Shown here: piece by piece, positions 1 to 8,683 of the stretch
Numbering within the stretch: the first letter of the stretch is position 1
How the letters are laid out: each line of letters starts with the position of its first letter
Assembly: GCF_030287445.1 (NCBI RefSeq)
Contig: NZ_JASVWB010000002.1
Coordinates: 5,146,001-5,210,000 of the forward strand
Source of the DNA: Streptomyces sp. ALI-76-A
GTDB taxonomy: Bacteria; Actinomycetota; Actinomycetes; Streptomycetales; Streptomycetaceae
Direction: 5' to 3'
Length of the DNA: 64,000 nt
Program-made: the position numbers and the translations under genes
The notes under the pieces: model-generated
Seen by the model: the letters and a program-made list of their open reading frames with translations, nothing else
What the model was told of the DNA's origin: nothing
Database searches by the model: none

Positions 1-1
1 C

Positions 2-415
2 CTGGCGGACGCCGCGCTGCTGGCGGGCGCCGGTTACCGGGCCGCCGAGTCGGGCGTGGGCGGCTGGCTGTCCGTCGGGATCGCCACCGCCCTGGGAGTC
101 GTGCTGCTGAAGGCCTCCACCGACCTCGTCGACGTGGCCCGGGCCCGGCGCGGACTGGGCGTCGTCGACGACGAGTCGACCCGGCCGCGCTCGCAGGGCG
201 TGGCGGCGGTACGGCGGCTCGCGGCCGCATTCAAGATCCACCGGGTCACGAACGGCATCGAGGCGTCCCTGGTCCTGCTGGTGGCCGCCGTCGCCGACCA
301 GGTGACCGGCGGCATCGAGCCGACCCGCTGGGCGCTCGGCGCGCTGGCCGTCATCACGTGGGTGATGGTGCCGGCCCACCTGCTGTCGATCCTGTCGTCG
401 TCGCGGCTGCGGTGA
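2..415 (+). CDS. 3-prime end of a small integral membrane protein gene (partial)
   Basis: The reading frame is open from the first bases of the window and ends at TGA 413-415, so only the C-terminal part (about 137 residues) is visible. It contains at least three hydrophobic stretches: one around GWLSVGIATALGVVLL, one around ASLVLLVAAVADQV and one around ALGALAVITWVMVPAHLL. A charged loop rich in Arg lies between the first two. I do not recognise a family. The true start lies upstream; the GTG at 56 is internal to the open frame and lies just ahead of the first hydrophobic stretch, so it is not the likely start. Confidence 0.7.
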   Translation: MADAALLAGAGYRAAESGVGGWLSVGIATALGVVLLKASTDLVDVARARRGLGVVDDESTRPRSQGVAAVRRLAAAFKIHRVTNGIEASLVLLVAAVADQVTGGIEPTRWALGALAVITWVMVPAHLLSILSSSRLR

Positions 416-628
416 CCTCCGCGCACCGGCTCAGGTAGTCGTCCAGGGCGCCGGCCCCCGTGAGCGGGCCCCGGGTCCGCGCGGTGCGGGCCTCCCCCGT
501 GCCACGATCGCCGCCCGCAGCGCCTCGCTGCCGCCCTTCCGCCACAGTCGAACAGGCAGTGGCCGCGGCCCGCGGTGGCGACGCCGGCGGCACGGTGGTC
601 GCGGAGGGGGCACCGGCGGGGGTGACGC

Positions 629-666
629 CGAACGGGGCGTCCCGAACGGGGCGTCCCGGACGGGGG
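629..666. repeat. Short tandem repeat, 14-base unit
   Basis: Two exact copies of CGAACGGGGCGTCC (629-642 and 643-656) are followed by a degenerate third copy beginning CGGACGGGG. They lie in the 288-base gap between the partial membrane gene and the convergent hypothetical gene. No gene is visible in that gap. Confidence 0.75.
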
Positions 667-703
667 ATTCCGGTAGGCGTGCGGCAGGGATCCCCGGCCG
701 GCC

Positions 704-1339
704 TCACTGCCGTTCCAGGACCGCGTAGTCGGCGAAGCTGCGGCGGTAGCGCAGGTGCCGGGTCTCCTGGGTGTGCCGACGCTGCCACTCCTCCACTTCG
801 TCCGGCGTGTCGCACGGGCCCGAGCCCGCCCCGCAGTCCGCCTCGTCGCCGGAGACGCAGTACGCCTCGTACTCCGGCTGTGCCGAGGCGTCCTGCACGA
901 TCGAGTACGGCACGTACCGGAAGATCCGGCGCCCGGCGGCCGGTGCCCCGCCGTGCTCCCGGTGCTGGTGCCGGCGCAGTAGCACGTTCGCGTCCGTCTC
1001 CGCGGTGCCGTCGAACGCGGCCCGCGCCTCGTCCCGGCGGGTCGCGAACTCCTCGCAGGCCGCGCACCCGGGGACCGGGACGGGGGGCCGGTCCGCCTCG
1101 GCCGCCGGCGGCGGGGGTGTCGCCCGTCCCTCCCTGGAGCGGTCGTTGGCCGCCCGTACGCCCGCGCTCAGCCGCTCCTCCCGGGTCGCGGCCCGGACTC
1201 GCGCCGGGTCCGCCTGCCACTCCCGGCCGCCGCCGACCGGGCGCAGGATCACGTACGGGCCCGTCCTGTCCTGGTACTCGCCCACCTTGCGCGTCTGTGG
1301 GTCGTAGACGAGCGTTCCCGGTTCCATCCGCTCAGGCAT
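704..1339 (-). CDS. Hypothetical protein divergent from XRE regulator
   Basis: This encodes 211 residues when started at the second in-frame ATG (1337-1339), giving MPERMEPGTLVYDPQTRKVG. That start is preferred because the 23 residues before it are unlike the rest and Arg/Tyr rich. The N-terminal part resembles the short beta-rich domain often seen in Streptomyces proteins encoded next to XRE/DUF397 pairs. The middle holds a Pro-rich stretch and a CAACEEF cysteine pair. The C-terminal half has a Cys/Trp pattern (YCVSGDEADCGAGSGPCDTPDEVEEW), which suggests the DUF7848-like domain. Function is unknown. It is divergent from the HTH gene at 1453 with a 113-base shared promoter region. The start and the family are both inferences. 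Confidence 0.65.
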   Translation of the reverse strand: MPERMEPGTLVYDPQTRKVGEYQDRTGPYVILRPVGGGREWQADPARVRAATREERLSAGVRAANDRSREGRATPPPPAAEADRPPVPVPGCAACEEFATRRDEARAAFDGTAETDANVLLRRHQHREHGGAPAAGRRIFRYVPYSIVQDASAQPEYEAYCVSGDEADCGAGSGPCDTPDEVEEWQRRHTQETRHLRYRRSFADYAVLERQ

Positions 1340-1452
1340 GTGCAACTCCCGGCACCTTTCGTAACTCTGGGTGTATCGAGCGTGGCGTAGGGGAACGGTG
1401 CGGTTCAACGCTTGGCGCGTGCCAGTGGTGCACTGTCACGGAGGGGGAGGTC

Positions 1453-2418
1453 GTGAGCCGACGCAACGCCGACGCGGGATCGGGGAGCGGTACGAGTTCG
1501 GCCGCGGTGTTCGGCGAGGTGCTCAAGCACTTCCGCGAGGCCGCCGCGCTCACGCAGGAGGGGCTGGCGAGGGAGATCCCGTGCGACCGGTCGCACGTCG
1601 CCCGCGTGGAGGCGGGGGCGCGGGTCCCGCAGGACACGTTCGCGAAGAAGTGCGACGAGGTGCTGGGCACGGGTGGGGTGTTGATGCGGATGTGGGGGCG
1701 CATCGACTGGTATCCGCAGGTGGAGCATCCGGACTGGTTCCGGCGGCGGGCGGAGATGGACGAGGTGGCCGTTGCCTTGCGGGAATACCAGGAGCGGGTC
1801 GTTCCGGGGCTGTTGCAGACGGAGGACTACGCGCGTGCCCTGTTCTCGCGACTCGTGAGCGGTGACGAGTTGGAGGAACGCGTTCGAGCACGACTGAGCC
1901 GACAGCGGCGGTTCCTGGTCGACGGCGGCCCGTTCTACGCCGTGGTCCTGGACGAAAGTTGTCTGCGCAACGTGGTGGGCGGGCCGGCCGTCATGCGAGA
2001 TCAGTGTGCTCACCTGCTCAGCGTGGGGCGACGCCCCAATATCCATATCCAGGTGGCCCCGGCCGACCGCATCGGACTGGTCCGGCCCAGCGGCTCGATG
2101 TCGTTGATCAAAATGCCCGACGGGCATGAGTGGGTCTACTCGGAATCGCTTGACCGTGGCCATTTCAACGGCGATCCGGCCGGCTACGCGCGGCACAGCC
2201 AGACCTATGATGTGCTCAGGGCGGACTCTCCGTCAGCCCCTGAATCCGCCGTTGTGATCGGCGACGCGATGGAGAGGTACGAGCATCATGAACAGCCACG
2301 ATCTCAGCGCGGCGACCTGGATCAAGAGCAGCCACAGCGACGCCAACGGCGGCAACTGCATCGAAGTCGCGCCCGGTTTCCCCGTCACCGTCCCCGTCCG
2401 AGACAGCAAAACCCCTGA
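1453..2418 (+). CDS. XRE-family helix-turn-helix regulator with DUF5753-like sensor region
   Basis: This encodes 321 residues from a GTG preceded by a strong GGAGGGGGAGG ribosome-binding site. An XRE HTH occupies about residues 18-75 (LKHFREAAALTQEGLAREI, SHVARVEAG). A C-terminal region follows that is typical of Streptomyces XRE/DUF397 pairs, with EYQERVVPGLLQTEDYARA and a late PAGYARHSQTYDVLRADS segment. Such proteins are DNA-binding regulators whose DUF397 partner is encoded directly downstream, as here. The oddity is the end: instead of stopping near the partner's ATG at 2288, the frame continues for 131 bases inside the DUF397 gene and adds an Arg/Gln-rich tail that looks like out-of-frame translation. 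This suggests a lost stop codon. Confidence 0.88.
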   Translation: MSRRNADAGSGSGTSSAAVFGEVLKHFREAAALTQEGLAREIPCDRSHVARVEAGARVPQDTFAKKCDEVLGTGGVLMRMWGRIDWYPQVEHPDWFRRRAEMDEVAVALREYQERVVPGLLQTEDYARALFSRLVSGDELEERVRARLSRQRRFLVDGGPFYAVVLDESCLRNVVGGPAVMRDQCAHLLSVGRRPNIHIQVAPADRIGLVRPSGSMSLIKMPDGHEWVYSESLDRGHFNGDPAGYARHSQTYDVLRADSPSAPESAVVIGDAMERYEHHEQPRSQRGDLDQEQPQRRQRRQLHRSRARFPRHRPRPRQQNP

Positions 2419-2488
2419 CGGCCCGGTGCTGTTCGTAGGCCGTCGCGCCTGGGCGGCGTTCACCGAGGGGCTGCGGGCGCCGCGTTGA
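2288..2488 (+). CDS. DUF397 domain protein
   Basis: This is a 66-residue protein with the full DUF397 signature: W..SSHSDANGGNCIEVA, then VPVRDSKTPDGPVLFVG and a final AWAAFTEGL. The family is small, actinomycete-specific and almost always encoded directly after an XRE regulator, where it is thought to act as a partner or antagonist. Here its first 131 bases overlap the extended reading frame of the upstream regulator, so the two are likely translationally coupled. Confidence 0.9.
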   Translation: MNSHDLSAATWIKSSHSDANGGNCIEVAPGFPVTVPVRDSKTPDGPVLFVGRRAWAAFTEGLRAPR

Positions 2489-2503
2489 CGGGTGGCGGCC
2501 GCG

Positions 2504-2836
2504 TCAGCCGTCCTTCGGGTTGTCGCCGCCGTCCTTCTTGTCCTGGTCCTTCTTGTCCTCGTCCTTGAGGAACTCGGGATTGTCGTCGGGCGCCACCCAC
2601 CGCTGACCGCCGCCCCGGCTCCACGGTGAACCGGAGGAGCCGCCCGCGCCGGCCGGGTGCCGCTGCTTCCCGGCGATGAGCCAGGAGATCGATCCGGCCA
2701 GCGGGAACACCAGCACCAGGACCGCCCACAGCGGCTTGGGCATGTAGCGCACGTCCTCGTCCTTCGTGCTGATGCAGTCGATGAACGCGTAGACGCTCAG
2801 TGCCAGTGGCACGAGGAACATCAGTACCCGGAGCAT
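2504..2836 (-). CDS. PLDc_N-type small membrane protein
   Basis: This encodes 110 residues from the ATG at 2834-2836 with GGAAAGG upstream. Two membrane segments are visible, [21 protein letters not shown] at residues 1-21 and [22 protein letters not shown] around residues 36-57. This matches the PLDc_N (phospholipase D-nuclease N-terminal-like) family found as free-standing small proteins in Streptomyces. The C-terminal third is cytoplasmic and very charged, ending in a Lys/Asp repeat ([20 protein letters not shown]). The role is unknown. It is divergent from mqnL, so its promoter region overlaps the start of the menaquinone block. Confidence 0.8.
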   Translation of the reverse strand: MLRVLMFLVPLALSVYAFIDCISTKDEDVRYMPKPLWAVLVLVFPLAGSISWLIAGKQRHPAGAGGSSGSPWSRGGGQRWVAPDDNPEFLKDEDKKDQDKKDGGDNPKDG

Positions 2837-2914
2837 GGGGGGCCTTTCCAGGGAGAACGATCGGCGGGGCCACGAGCACGGACCCCAGGTACCGGGCCAG
2901 GGTAGCGGCTCGGG

Positions 2915-2930
2915 GATACTTGACCGCATG
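2915..2930 (+). promoter_or_regulatory. Predicted -10 box of a leaderless mqnL promoter
   Basis: GATACT (2915-2920) is followed by exactly seven bases and then the ATG of mqnL. In Streptomyces a -10 hexamer about 6-7 bases before a start codon indicates that transcription starts at that codon. There is no convincing ribosome-binding site before this ATG. The prediction comes from spacing only. Confidence 0.5.
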
Positions 2931-4385
2931 GCTTATGACGATCTTCGTTCCCTGCTCAGGGCCCTGGAGCGCGAGGGCGACCTCAAGCGCGTCAAGGCCG
3001 AGGTGGACCCGTATCTGGAGGTCGGGGAGATCGTCGACCGGGTCCAGAAGTCCGGCGGTCCGGCACTGCTCTTCGAGAACGTGAAGGGCTCCGCCATGCC
3101 CCTCGCGATGAACGTCTTCGGGACCGACCGGCGGCTGCTGAAGGCGCTGGGCCTGAAGTCGTACGCCGAGATCTCCGAGAAGATCGGCGGGCTGCTGCGT
3201 CCCGAGCTGCCGCAGGGGTTCATCGGCGTGCGCGAGGCCTTCGGGAAGCTCGGCGCGATGACGCACGTACCGCCGAAGAAGGTGAAGCCGGGCGACGCGC
3301 CCGTGCAGGAGGTCGTGCTGCACGGCGACGACGTCGACCTCGACCGGCTGCCCGCCCTGTTCACCTGGCCGAAGGACGGCGGCTCCTTCTTCAACCTGGG
3401 GCTCACCCACACCAAGGACCCGGAGAGCGGGATCCGCAACCTCGGGCTCTACCGCCTCCAGCGGCACGACAAGCGCACGATCGGCATGCACTGGCAGATC
3501 CACAAGGACAGCCGCAACCACTACCAGGTCGCGGCGCGGCGGGGCGAGCGGCTCCCGGTCGCCATCGCCTTCGGCTGTCCGCCCGCCGTCACCTACGCCT
3601 CCACGGCTCCGCTGCCCGGTGACATCGACGAGTACCTCTTCGCCGGGTTCATCGCCGGCAAGCGGATCGAGATGGTGGACTGCAAGACCGTGCCGCTCCA
3701 GGTCCCGGCGCAGGCGGAGGTGGTGATCGAGGGCTGGCTGGAGCCGGGCGAGATGCTGCCCGAGGGGCCCTTCGGCGACCACACCGGCTTCTACACCCCG
3801 CAGGAGCCCTTCCCCGCGCTGAAGATCGACTGCGTGACGATGCGGAAGCGGCCGCTGCTCCAGTCGATCGTCGTGGGCCGCCCCCCGACGGAGGACGGAC
3901 CGCTGGGCCGGGCGACCGAGCGTTTCTTCCTGCCGCTTCTGAAGATCATCATTCCGGACATCGTGGACTACCACCTGCCCGAGGCCGGCGGCTTCCACAA
4001 CTGCGCGATCATCTCGATCGACAAGAAGTACCCCAAGCACGCCCAGAAGGTGATGCACGCGGTGTGGGGGGCCCACATGATGTCCCTCACCAAACTGATC
4101 GTGGTCGTCGACGCGGACTGCGACGTGCACGATCTGCACGAGGTGGCGTGGCGGGCGCTCGGCAACACGGACTACGCCCGGGACCTGTCCCTCGTCGAGG
4201 GCCCCGTCGACCATCTCGACCACGCCTCCTACCAGCAGTTCTGGGGCGGCAAGGCCGGCATCGACGCGACCAGGAAGTGGCCCGAGGAGGGCTACACCCG
4301 CGACGGCGGCTGGCCCGACATGGTGGAGTCCGATCCGCAGACGGCGGCGAAGGTCGACCGCCGCTGGAAGGAGTACGGACTGTGA
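2928..4385 (+). CDS. mqnL: Menaquinone-specific UbiD-family decarboxylase
   Basis: This encodes 485 residues of the UbiD family and fits its usual length. It should remove the ring carboxylate from the prenylated 1,4-dihydroxy-6-naphthoate of the futalosine route, using prenylated FMN and a divalent metal. Seen in the sequence are the NLGLYRLQ segment that carries the conserved Arg and an [11 protein letters not shown] segment with the Glu/Asp cluster, followed by a long C-terminal lid. The ATG at 2928 is chosen because the 31 residues upstream in frame are not family-like. The gene overlaps mqnP by four bases and sits near mqnM, whose product would supply the cofactor. A generic aromatic-acid decarboxylase is the alternative, but the context argues against it. 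Confidence 0.9.
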   Translation: MAYDDLRSLLRALEREGDLKRVKAEVDPYLEVGEIVDRVQKSGGPALLFENVKGSAMPLAMNVFGTDRRLLKALGLKSYAEISEKIGGLLRPELPQGFIGVREAFGKLGAMTHVPPKKVKPGDAPVQEVVLHGDDVDLDRLPALFTWPKDGGSFFNLGLTHTKDPESGIRNLGLYRLQRHDKRTIGMHWQIHKDSRNHYQVAARRGERLPVAIAFGCPPAVTYASTAPLPGDIDEYLFAGFIAGKRIEMVDCKTVPLQVPAQAEVVIEGWLEPGEMLPEGPFGDHTGFYTPQEPFPALKIDCVTMRKRPLLQSIVVGRPPTEDGPLGRATERFFLPLLKIIIPDIVDYHLPEAGGFHNCAIISIDKKYPKHAQKVMHAVWGAHMMSLTKLIVVVDADCDVHDLHEVAWRALGNTDYARDLSLVEGPVDHLDHASYQQFWGGKAGIDATRKWPEEGYTRDGGWPDMVESDPQTAAKVDRRWKEYGL

Positions 4386-5284
4386 GCAGCGCGTCGGCCG
4401 CCCTTCCGCAACCGGGGCGCACCAAGGCGTTCCTGCGCCTGGTGATGATCGAGCACTCGGTCTTCGCCCTGCCCTTCGCCTACATCGCCGCGCTCACCGC
4501 GATGTTCCAGTGGGACCGGAACATCCACTGGGGCAGGCTGCTGCTGGTCACCGTCTGCATGGTGGGCCTGCGCACCTTCGCGATGGCGGTCAACCGGATC
4601 ATCGACCGCGAGATCGACGCCCGGAACCCGCGCACCGCGCACCGCGAGCTGGTGACGGGCGCGATGTCGGTGAAGCACGCCTGGACGGGCGCGCTGATCG
4701 CGCTGGTGGTCTTCCTCGGCTCGGCGGCCCTGCTGAACCCGCTGTGCCTGGCGCTGGCGCCCATCGCCGTGATCCCGATGGTGGTCTACCCGTACGGCAA
4801 GCGGTTCACGAACTTCCCGCAGGCCATACTCGGCGTCGCCCAGGCCATGGGCCCCATCGGCGGCTGGCTGGCGATCACCGGCGAGTGGTCCTGGGACGCG
4901 GTGATCCTGGGCCTCGCGGTCGGCGTCTGGATCGGCGGCTTCGACCTGATCTACGCCTGCCAGGACGTGGAGACCGACCGGGAGATCGGCGTCATGTCGG
5001 TGCCGGCCCGCTTCGGCATCCCGGCGGCGGTCCGGGGGGCGCGGGTCTGTCACGCGGTGACGACGGGACTGTTCGTCTGGTACGCGGTCCAGACGGGGGC
5101 GGGCGTCTTCTTCTGGCTGGGCCTGGTGATCGTGGCGGGCGCCTTCGTCTACGAGCACTCGATCGTCCGTCCGCACGACCTGTCCCGCCTCGACCGCGCG
5201 TTCTTCAGCGTCAACGGCTTCATCGGGATCGCCCTGTTCGGGTGCGCGCTGCTGGATCTGCTGGTGCGGGGACTGACCGTCTGA
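4382..5284 (+). CDS. mqnP: UbiA-family prenyltransferase of menaquinone synthesis
   Basis: This encodes a 300-residue polytopic membrane protein with about eight hydrophobic segments. Both Asp-rich polyprenyl-diphosphate motifs are present: NRIIDREIDARNPRTAHR near residue 74 and DVETDREIG near residue 196. It should transfer the polyprenyl chain onto 1,4-dihydroxy-6-naphthoate at the membrane. The GTG start overlaps the TGA of mqnL (GTGA), so decarboxylase and prenyltransferase are co-translated. The placement next to mqnL and mqnM supports this role over ubiquinone, protoheme or chlorophyll prenyltransferase roles. Confidence 0.92.
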   Translation: MSSASAALPQPGRTKAFLRLVMIEHSVFALPFAYIAALTAMFQWDRNIHWGRLLLVTVCMVGLRTFAMAVNRIIDREIDARNPRTAHRELVTGAMSVKHAWTGALIALVVFLGSAALLNPLCLALAPIAVIPMVVYPYGKRFTNFPQAILGVAQAMGPIGGWLAITGEWSWDAVILGLAVGVWIGGFDLIYACQDVETDREIGVMSVPARFGIPAAVRGARVCHAVTTGLFVWYAVQTGAGVFFWLGLVIVAGAFVYEHSIVRPHDLSRLDRAFFSVNGFIGIALFGCALLDLLVRGLTV

Positions 5285-5420
5285 GGGGCCGGTGCCTGCC
5301 GGGTGCGGGACGCGACGGTCGCGACAGCGCGTGGCCGCCGGGCCTGTCCGGGTGCGGCGGCCCGGCCGTTGAAGTCGACCCGTCCGTCGCTTGTCGTCAC
5401 CGGTCGCGAGAGGGATTCCG

Positions 5421-5895
5421 ATGCCGCGCCGCCGCCGAGAGCCTCCAGGTCGCCGCGGCGGCCTTCCGCGAACTGAACGCCGAGCTGCGGGCCATCGACC
5501 CGGCCGCGTTCGAGGAGCGCGAGAGCTGGTGGCCGCGGGTCCTGGACGACGTGCGCCACACCCTCAACTTCCCCTTCTCCGCCGCCTTCGAGTACCTGGA
5601 CGACGACGGGCGCAAGCAGATCGTCACCGAGGTGACCGGGCCGGGCCGTCCGCACCCGGAGGAACTGATCTGGGACCGGCTCGCCGGGCAGGGCGTCGAA
5701 CCCGAGCGGGTGCGGCGCGTGTACTGCGAGCTGGAACCGTGCATGATGCCCGGCCACTACTGCGCCGTCTGGCTCCAGCGCCTCTTCCCGCACGCCGCGT
5801 TCAGCCACAGCTTCGACTACGGGCACACCGCCGACTCCCGCGAGGAGGGCCTCAAGGAGCTGATCGTGCACGCCGCGCAGCAGGGGCCGCGGTGA
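5421..5895 (+). pseudogene. Deaminase-like protein gene, apparently frameshifted near its start
   Basis: From about 5437 the frame ending at 5895 encodes a coherent protein of about 150 residues. It contains FRELNAELRAIDP, a YCELEPCMMPGHYCAVWL zinc-type motif (CxE, PC..C) and HSFDYGHTADSREEGL. That motif pattern resembles the nucleic-acid/nucleotide deaminase fold found in actinobacterial proteins. This frame has no ATG or GTG near its N-terminus. A good start with ribosome-binding site (GAGAGGGATTCCG then ATG at 5421) lies one frame over; removing one base in the GCCGCCGCC run would join the two as MPRRRESLQVAAAAF. It may be a real frameshift or a sequence error. It sits between mqnP and mqnM. 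Confidence 0.6.
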
Positions 5896-6110
5896 CCGCG
5901 CCCGCACCCCACGAACAGCGCTGGGCGCGTCCCGGCGCGGGCCGGGAACCCGCCGCCGCGGCCCTGCTCGGCTGGCAGGCCGGGCACGGCACCCGCCCGG
6001 GCACGGTCCCGGAGCGCAGGGTGCACGCCTTCGCGCCGCTGACCGGGCTCGGGGTACGGCCCGGTCCGGGGACGACCTTCTCCCCGTCCGCCGGTAGGCT
6101 CGGGGTGTGA
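5892..6110 (+). CDS. Doubtful 72-residue ORF before mqnM
   Basis: A GTG at 5892 overlaps the TGA of the deaminase-like gene (GTGA) and opens a 72-residue frame ending at 6110, just inside mqnM. The composition is Ala/Gly/Pro/Arg rich with no recognisable domain and no clear ribosome-binding site. The coupling geometry is the only argument in favour. The predicted mqnM promoter lies inside its 3-prime end, which counts against it being an important gene. Confidence 0.25.
   Translation: MTAPAPHEQRWARPGAGREPAAAALLGWQAGHGTRPGTVPERRVHAFAPLTGLGVRPGPGTTFSPSAGRLGV
6095..6109 (+). promoter_or_regulatory. Predicted -10 box of a leaderless mqnM promoter
   Basis: TAGGCT (6095-6100) matches the Streptomyces TANNNT -10 consensus. 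It is followed by six bases and then the GTG start at 6107, so the transcript probably begins at the start codon. Confidence 0.6.
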
Positions 6111-6781
6111 ACGCAGGAGAAACGCGGCGGACGCCTTGGATCGTGGGGGTGTCAGGAGCGTCCGGTACGCCGTACGCGGCTGCTGTGCTGCGTGCGTTGC
6201 TGGACGCGGGGGAGAGTGTCGACCTGGTCGTCAGCAGGGCCTCGCGGCTCACCCTGCTCGACGAGACCGGGATCTCCTTCCGGGACGCGCACTGGCGGGA
6301 CGACCTGCGGGAATGGTTGTCCAGAGGGGCCGACGGCAAGCCCGGAAGCTTCTCCGTGGAGCTCGACCGCGTACGGCACTGGAGCGCCGGGGACCTGGCG
6401 GCCGGGCCGTCCTCGGGGTCGTACCCCGCCAAGGGCATGCTCGTCGTGCCCGCGTCCACCGCGTGTGTCGCCGGTGTCGCGCTCGGGCTGTCGAAGGACC
6501 TGCTCCAGCGGGCCGCGAGCGTGACCCTCAAGGAACGGCGCCCGCTGGTCGTGGCCGTGCGGGAGGCCCCGCTGGGCGGACAGACGCTGCGGCACCTGGT
6601 CGCCCTGGACGACGCGGGCGCGAGCGTGGTGCCGGCCTCGCCCGGGTTCTACGCGGGGGCCACGCACATCCAGGACCTCGTCGACTTCGTCGCGGGACGG
6701 GTCCTCGACGCGGCGGGCGTCGAACACCGGCTGTACCGCCGCTGGAAGGGCGATCTCGGCGGCGGCTCGCGTACCACCTGA
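6107..6781 (+). CDS. mqnM: UbiX-family flavin prenyltransferase
   Basis: This encodes 224 residues and matches UbiX/Pad1 over its whole length. It shows the N-terminal FMN-binding GVSGASGTPYA, the STACVAGVALGLSKDLLQRAASVTLKERRPLVVAVREAPL core and the final PGFYAGATHIQDLVDFVAGRVLD. The family attaches a dimethylallyl unit to FMN, making the prenylated flavin needed by UbiD decarboxylases; the obvious client here is MqnL, about 1.7 kb upstream. The GTG start has no ribosome-binding site and is predicted to be leaderless. Confidence 0.93.
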   Translation: MNAGETRRTPWIVGVSGASGTPYAAAVLRALLDAGESVDLVVSRASRLTLLDETGISFRDAHWRDDLREWLSRGADGKPGSFSVELDRVRHWSAGDLAAGPSSGSYPAKGMLVVPASTACVAGVALGLSKDLLQRAASVTLKERRPLVVAVREAPLGGQTLRHLVALDDAGASVVPASPGFYAGATHIQDLVDFVAGRVLDAAGVEHRLYRRWKGDLGGGSRTT

Positions 6782-6885
6782 ACGGGTTGCGGACGTCAGA
6801 CCTCGGAACCAATGAGACCTTCAGACCCTTCAGACCCTTCGGACAGTTCAGAACCTCGGACTCATCAGTGGAAGGCTTCGATCGC

Positions 6886-7341
6886 ATGGACGCGGTGGAC
6901 AGGCAGCTCATCCAGGCCCTGAGGGAGAACGGCCGGGCCTCCTACGCGGAGCTGGGACGCCTCGTCGGACTGTCGGGACCCAGCGTCACCGACCGCATCA
7001 ACCGGCTGGAGGCGGCCGGTGTCATCACCGGCTACCGCGCCACCGTGGACGCCGCCTCCCTCGGCCTCGGCGTCATCGCCCTGATCGGCATCTCGCTCTC
7101 CGACGCCGCCGACCACGAGGACGTGGCCGCCCGGCTGAAGGACCTCAGCGAGATCGAGGACTGCTGGTTCATCGCGGGCGACGACTCGTTCATGCTCAAG
7201 GTGCGGGCGACCAACGTCGACGGACTGGAGAAGATCATCCGACGGCTGTCCGGGACGAAGGGCGTCTCCCGCACCCGTACCACCATCGTGTTGTCCACCA
7301 AGTGGGAGAACCGGGTGGGTGAGCTGCCGGAAGAGGTCTAG
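6886..7341 (+). CDS. Lrp/AsnC-family transcriptional regulator
   Basis: This encodes 151 residues. An N-terminal winged HTH (MDAVDRQLIQALRENGRASYAELGRLVGLSGPSVTDRINRLEAAG, residues 1-45) is followed by an RAM ligand-binding and oligomerisation domain (GVIALIGISL to RTRTTIVLST). The ATG at 6886 follows a GGAAGG ribosome-binding site with nine-base spacing; a GTG at 6868 is a weaker alternative. The leader (6820-6870) holds repeated CAGACCCTT units that could form an autoregulatory site. It lies between mqnM and mqnE, so regulation of menaquinone genes or sensing of an amino acid is plausible but not shown. Confidence 0.9.
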   Translation: MDAVDRQLIQALRENGRASYAELGRLVGLSGPSVTDRINRLEAAGVITGYRATVDAASLGLGVIALIGISLSDAADHEDVAARLKDLSEIEDCWFIAGDDSFMLKVRATNVDGLEKIIRRLSGTKGVSRTRTTIVLSTKWENRVGELPEEV

Positions 7342-7390
7342 GCGTACGGTTTACGGAGTCTGTCCCAGGACGAGCAGGAAGAGGTAACGC

Positions 7391-8554
7391 ATGGACGCCG
7401 GGCTCAAGCGCGAGCTGGAGGACAAGGTCCGGGCCGGTGAGCGGCTGACCCGCGAGGACGGCATCGCGCTGTACGCGTCGGACGACCTGGCCTGGCTCGG
7501 CGGCCTCGCGCACGAGGTGCGCACCCGCAAGAACGGTGACGTGGTCCACTTCAACGTCAACCGTCACCTCAACATGACGAACGTGTGCACCGCGTCCTGC
7601 GCGTACTGCTCCTTCCAGCGCAAGCCGGGAGAGAAGGACGCGTACACGATGCGGATCGAGGAGGCGGTCAAGCTCGCCAAGGCGATGGAGGGCGAGAACC
7701 TCACCGAGCTGCACATCGTCAACGGGCTGCACCCGAACCTGCCGTGGCGCTACTACCCGCGGTCGCTGAGCGAGCTGAAGAAGGCCCTGCCGGACGTCTC
7801 CCTGAAGGCGTTCACGGCGACGGAGATCCACCACTTCGAGACCATCTCGGGCCTGTCGGCGTCGGAGATCCTCGACGAGCTGATCGACGCGGGCCTGGAG
7901 TCCTTGACCGGCGGCGGGGCGGAGATCTTCGACTGGGAGGTCCGGCAGCACATCGTCGACCACCGCACCCACTGGGAGGACTGGTCGCGCATCCACCGGC
8001 TGGCGCACGAGAAGGGTCTGAAGACCCCGTGCACCATGCTGTACGGCCACATCGAGGAGCCCCGCCACCGTGTGGACCACGTGCTGCGGCTGCGTGAGCT
8101 CCAGGACGAGACCGGCGGCTTCCAGGTCTTCATCCCGCTGCGCTACCAGCACGACTTCGTCGACGTGAAGGACGGCAAGGTCCGCAACCGGCTCCAGGCG
8201 CGCACCCAGATGGCGACCGGCGCGGAGGCACTGAAGACCTTCGCGGTGTCGCGGCTGCTGTTCGACAACGTGCCGCACGTCAAGGTGTTCTGGGTGATGC
8301 ACGGCGTGCAGACCGCGCAGCTCGCGCTCCAGCACGGCGCGGACGACATGGACGGGTCGGTCGTCGAGTACAAGATCACGCACGACGCCGACAACTACGG
8401 CACGCCGAACAAGCTGACCCGCGAGGACCTGCTCGACCTCATCCGCGACGCCGGCTTCCGGCCGGTGGAGCGGAACACGCGTTACGAGATCATCCGCGAG
8501 TACGACGGGCCCGACCCGGCGCGCCGGGAGTCGCCGCAGCCGATGCGGGTGTGA
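7391..8554 (+). CDS. mqnE: Aminofutalosine synthase (radical SAM)
   Basis: This encodes 387 residues. The radical-SAM cluster motif CxxxCxxC is C66, C70 and C73 in NVCTASCAYCSF, and the protein aligns end to end with the MqnE/MqnC/CofH-type group. MqnE joins the carboxyvinyloxybenzoate made by MqnA to SAM's adenosyl group, giving aminofutalosine. The ending (KITHDADNYGTPNKLTREDLLDLIRDAGFRPVERNTRY) and the GGGAEIFDWEVRQHI segment fit MqnE rather than MqnC, whose gene is also in this window at 24416. The start is an ATG with GAAGAGG upstream. Confidence 0.93.
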   Translation: MDAGLKRELEDKVRAGERLTREDGIALYASDDLAWLGGLAHEVRTRKNGDVVHFNVNRHLNMTNVCTASCAYCSFQRKPGEKDAYTMRIEEAVKLAKAMEGENLTELHIVNGLHPNLPWRYYPRSLSELKKALPDVSLKAFTATEIHHFETISGLSASEILDELIDAGLESLTGGGAEIFDWEVRQHIVDHRTHWEDWSRIHRLAHEKGLKTPCTMLYGHIEEPRHRVDHVLRLRELQDETGGFQVFIPLRYQHDFVDVKDGKVRNRLQARTQMATGAEALKTFAVSRLLFDNVPHVKVFWVMHGVQTAQLALQHGADDMDGSVVEYKITHDADNYGTPNKLTREDLLDLIRDAGFRPVERNTRYEIIREYDGPDPARRESPQPMRV

Positions 8555-8683
8555 GGGGCGGTCCGGGGTTCGCCGCCGCGGGGCGGGGTGGCGTGGGGTG
8601 GGCCTGGGCCGGTTCGCCGCCGCGGGGCTGTGAGGGGCCCCCTCGGGCGGGGCGGCTGCTGTCTGTGGGGGATCCGCGGGCCG

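Noticed and set aside
354..703. Minus-strand frames with LDDYLSRCAE-like ends near the window start
   Set aside because: They overlap the partial membrane gene or lack starts and domains.
5391..6110. 239-codon frame covering the deaminase-like gene
   Set aside because: Most of it is the wrong frame of the deaminase-like protein; only its first codons matter, as the likely original start.
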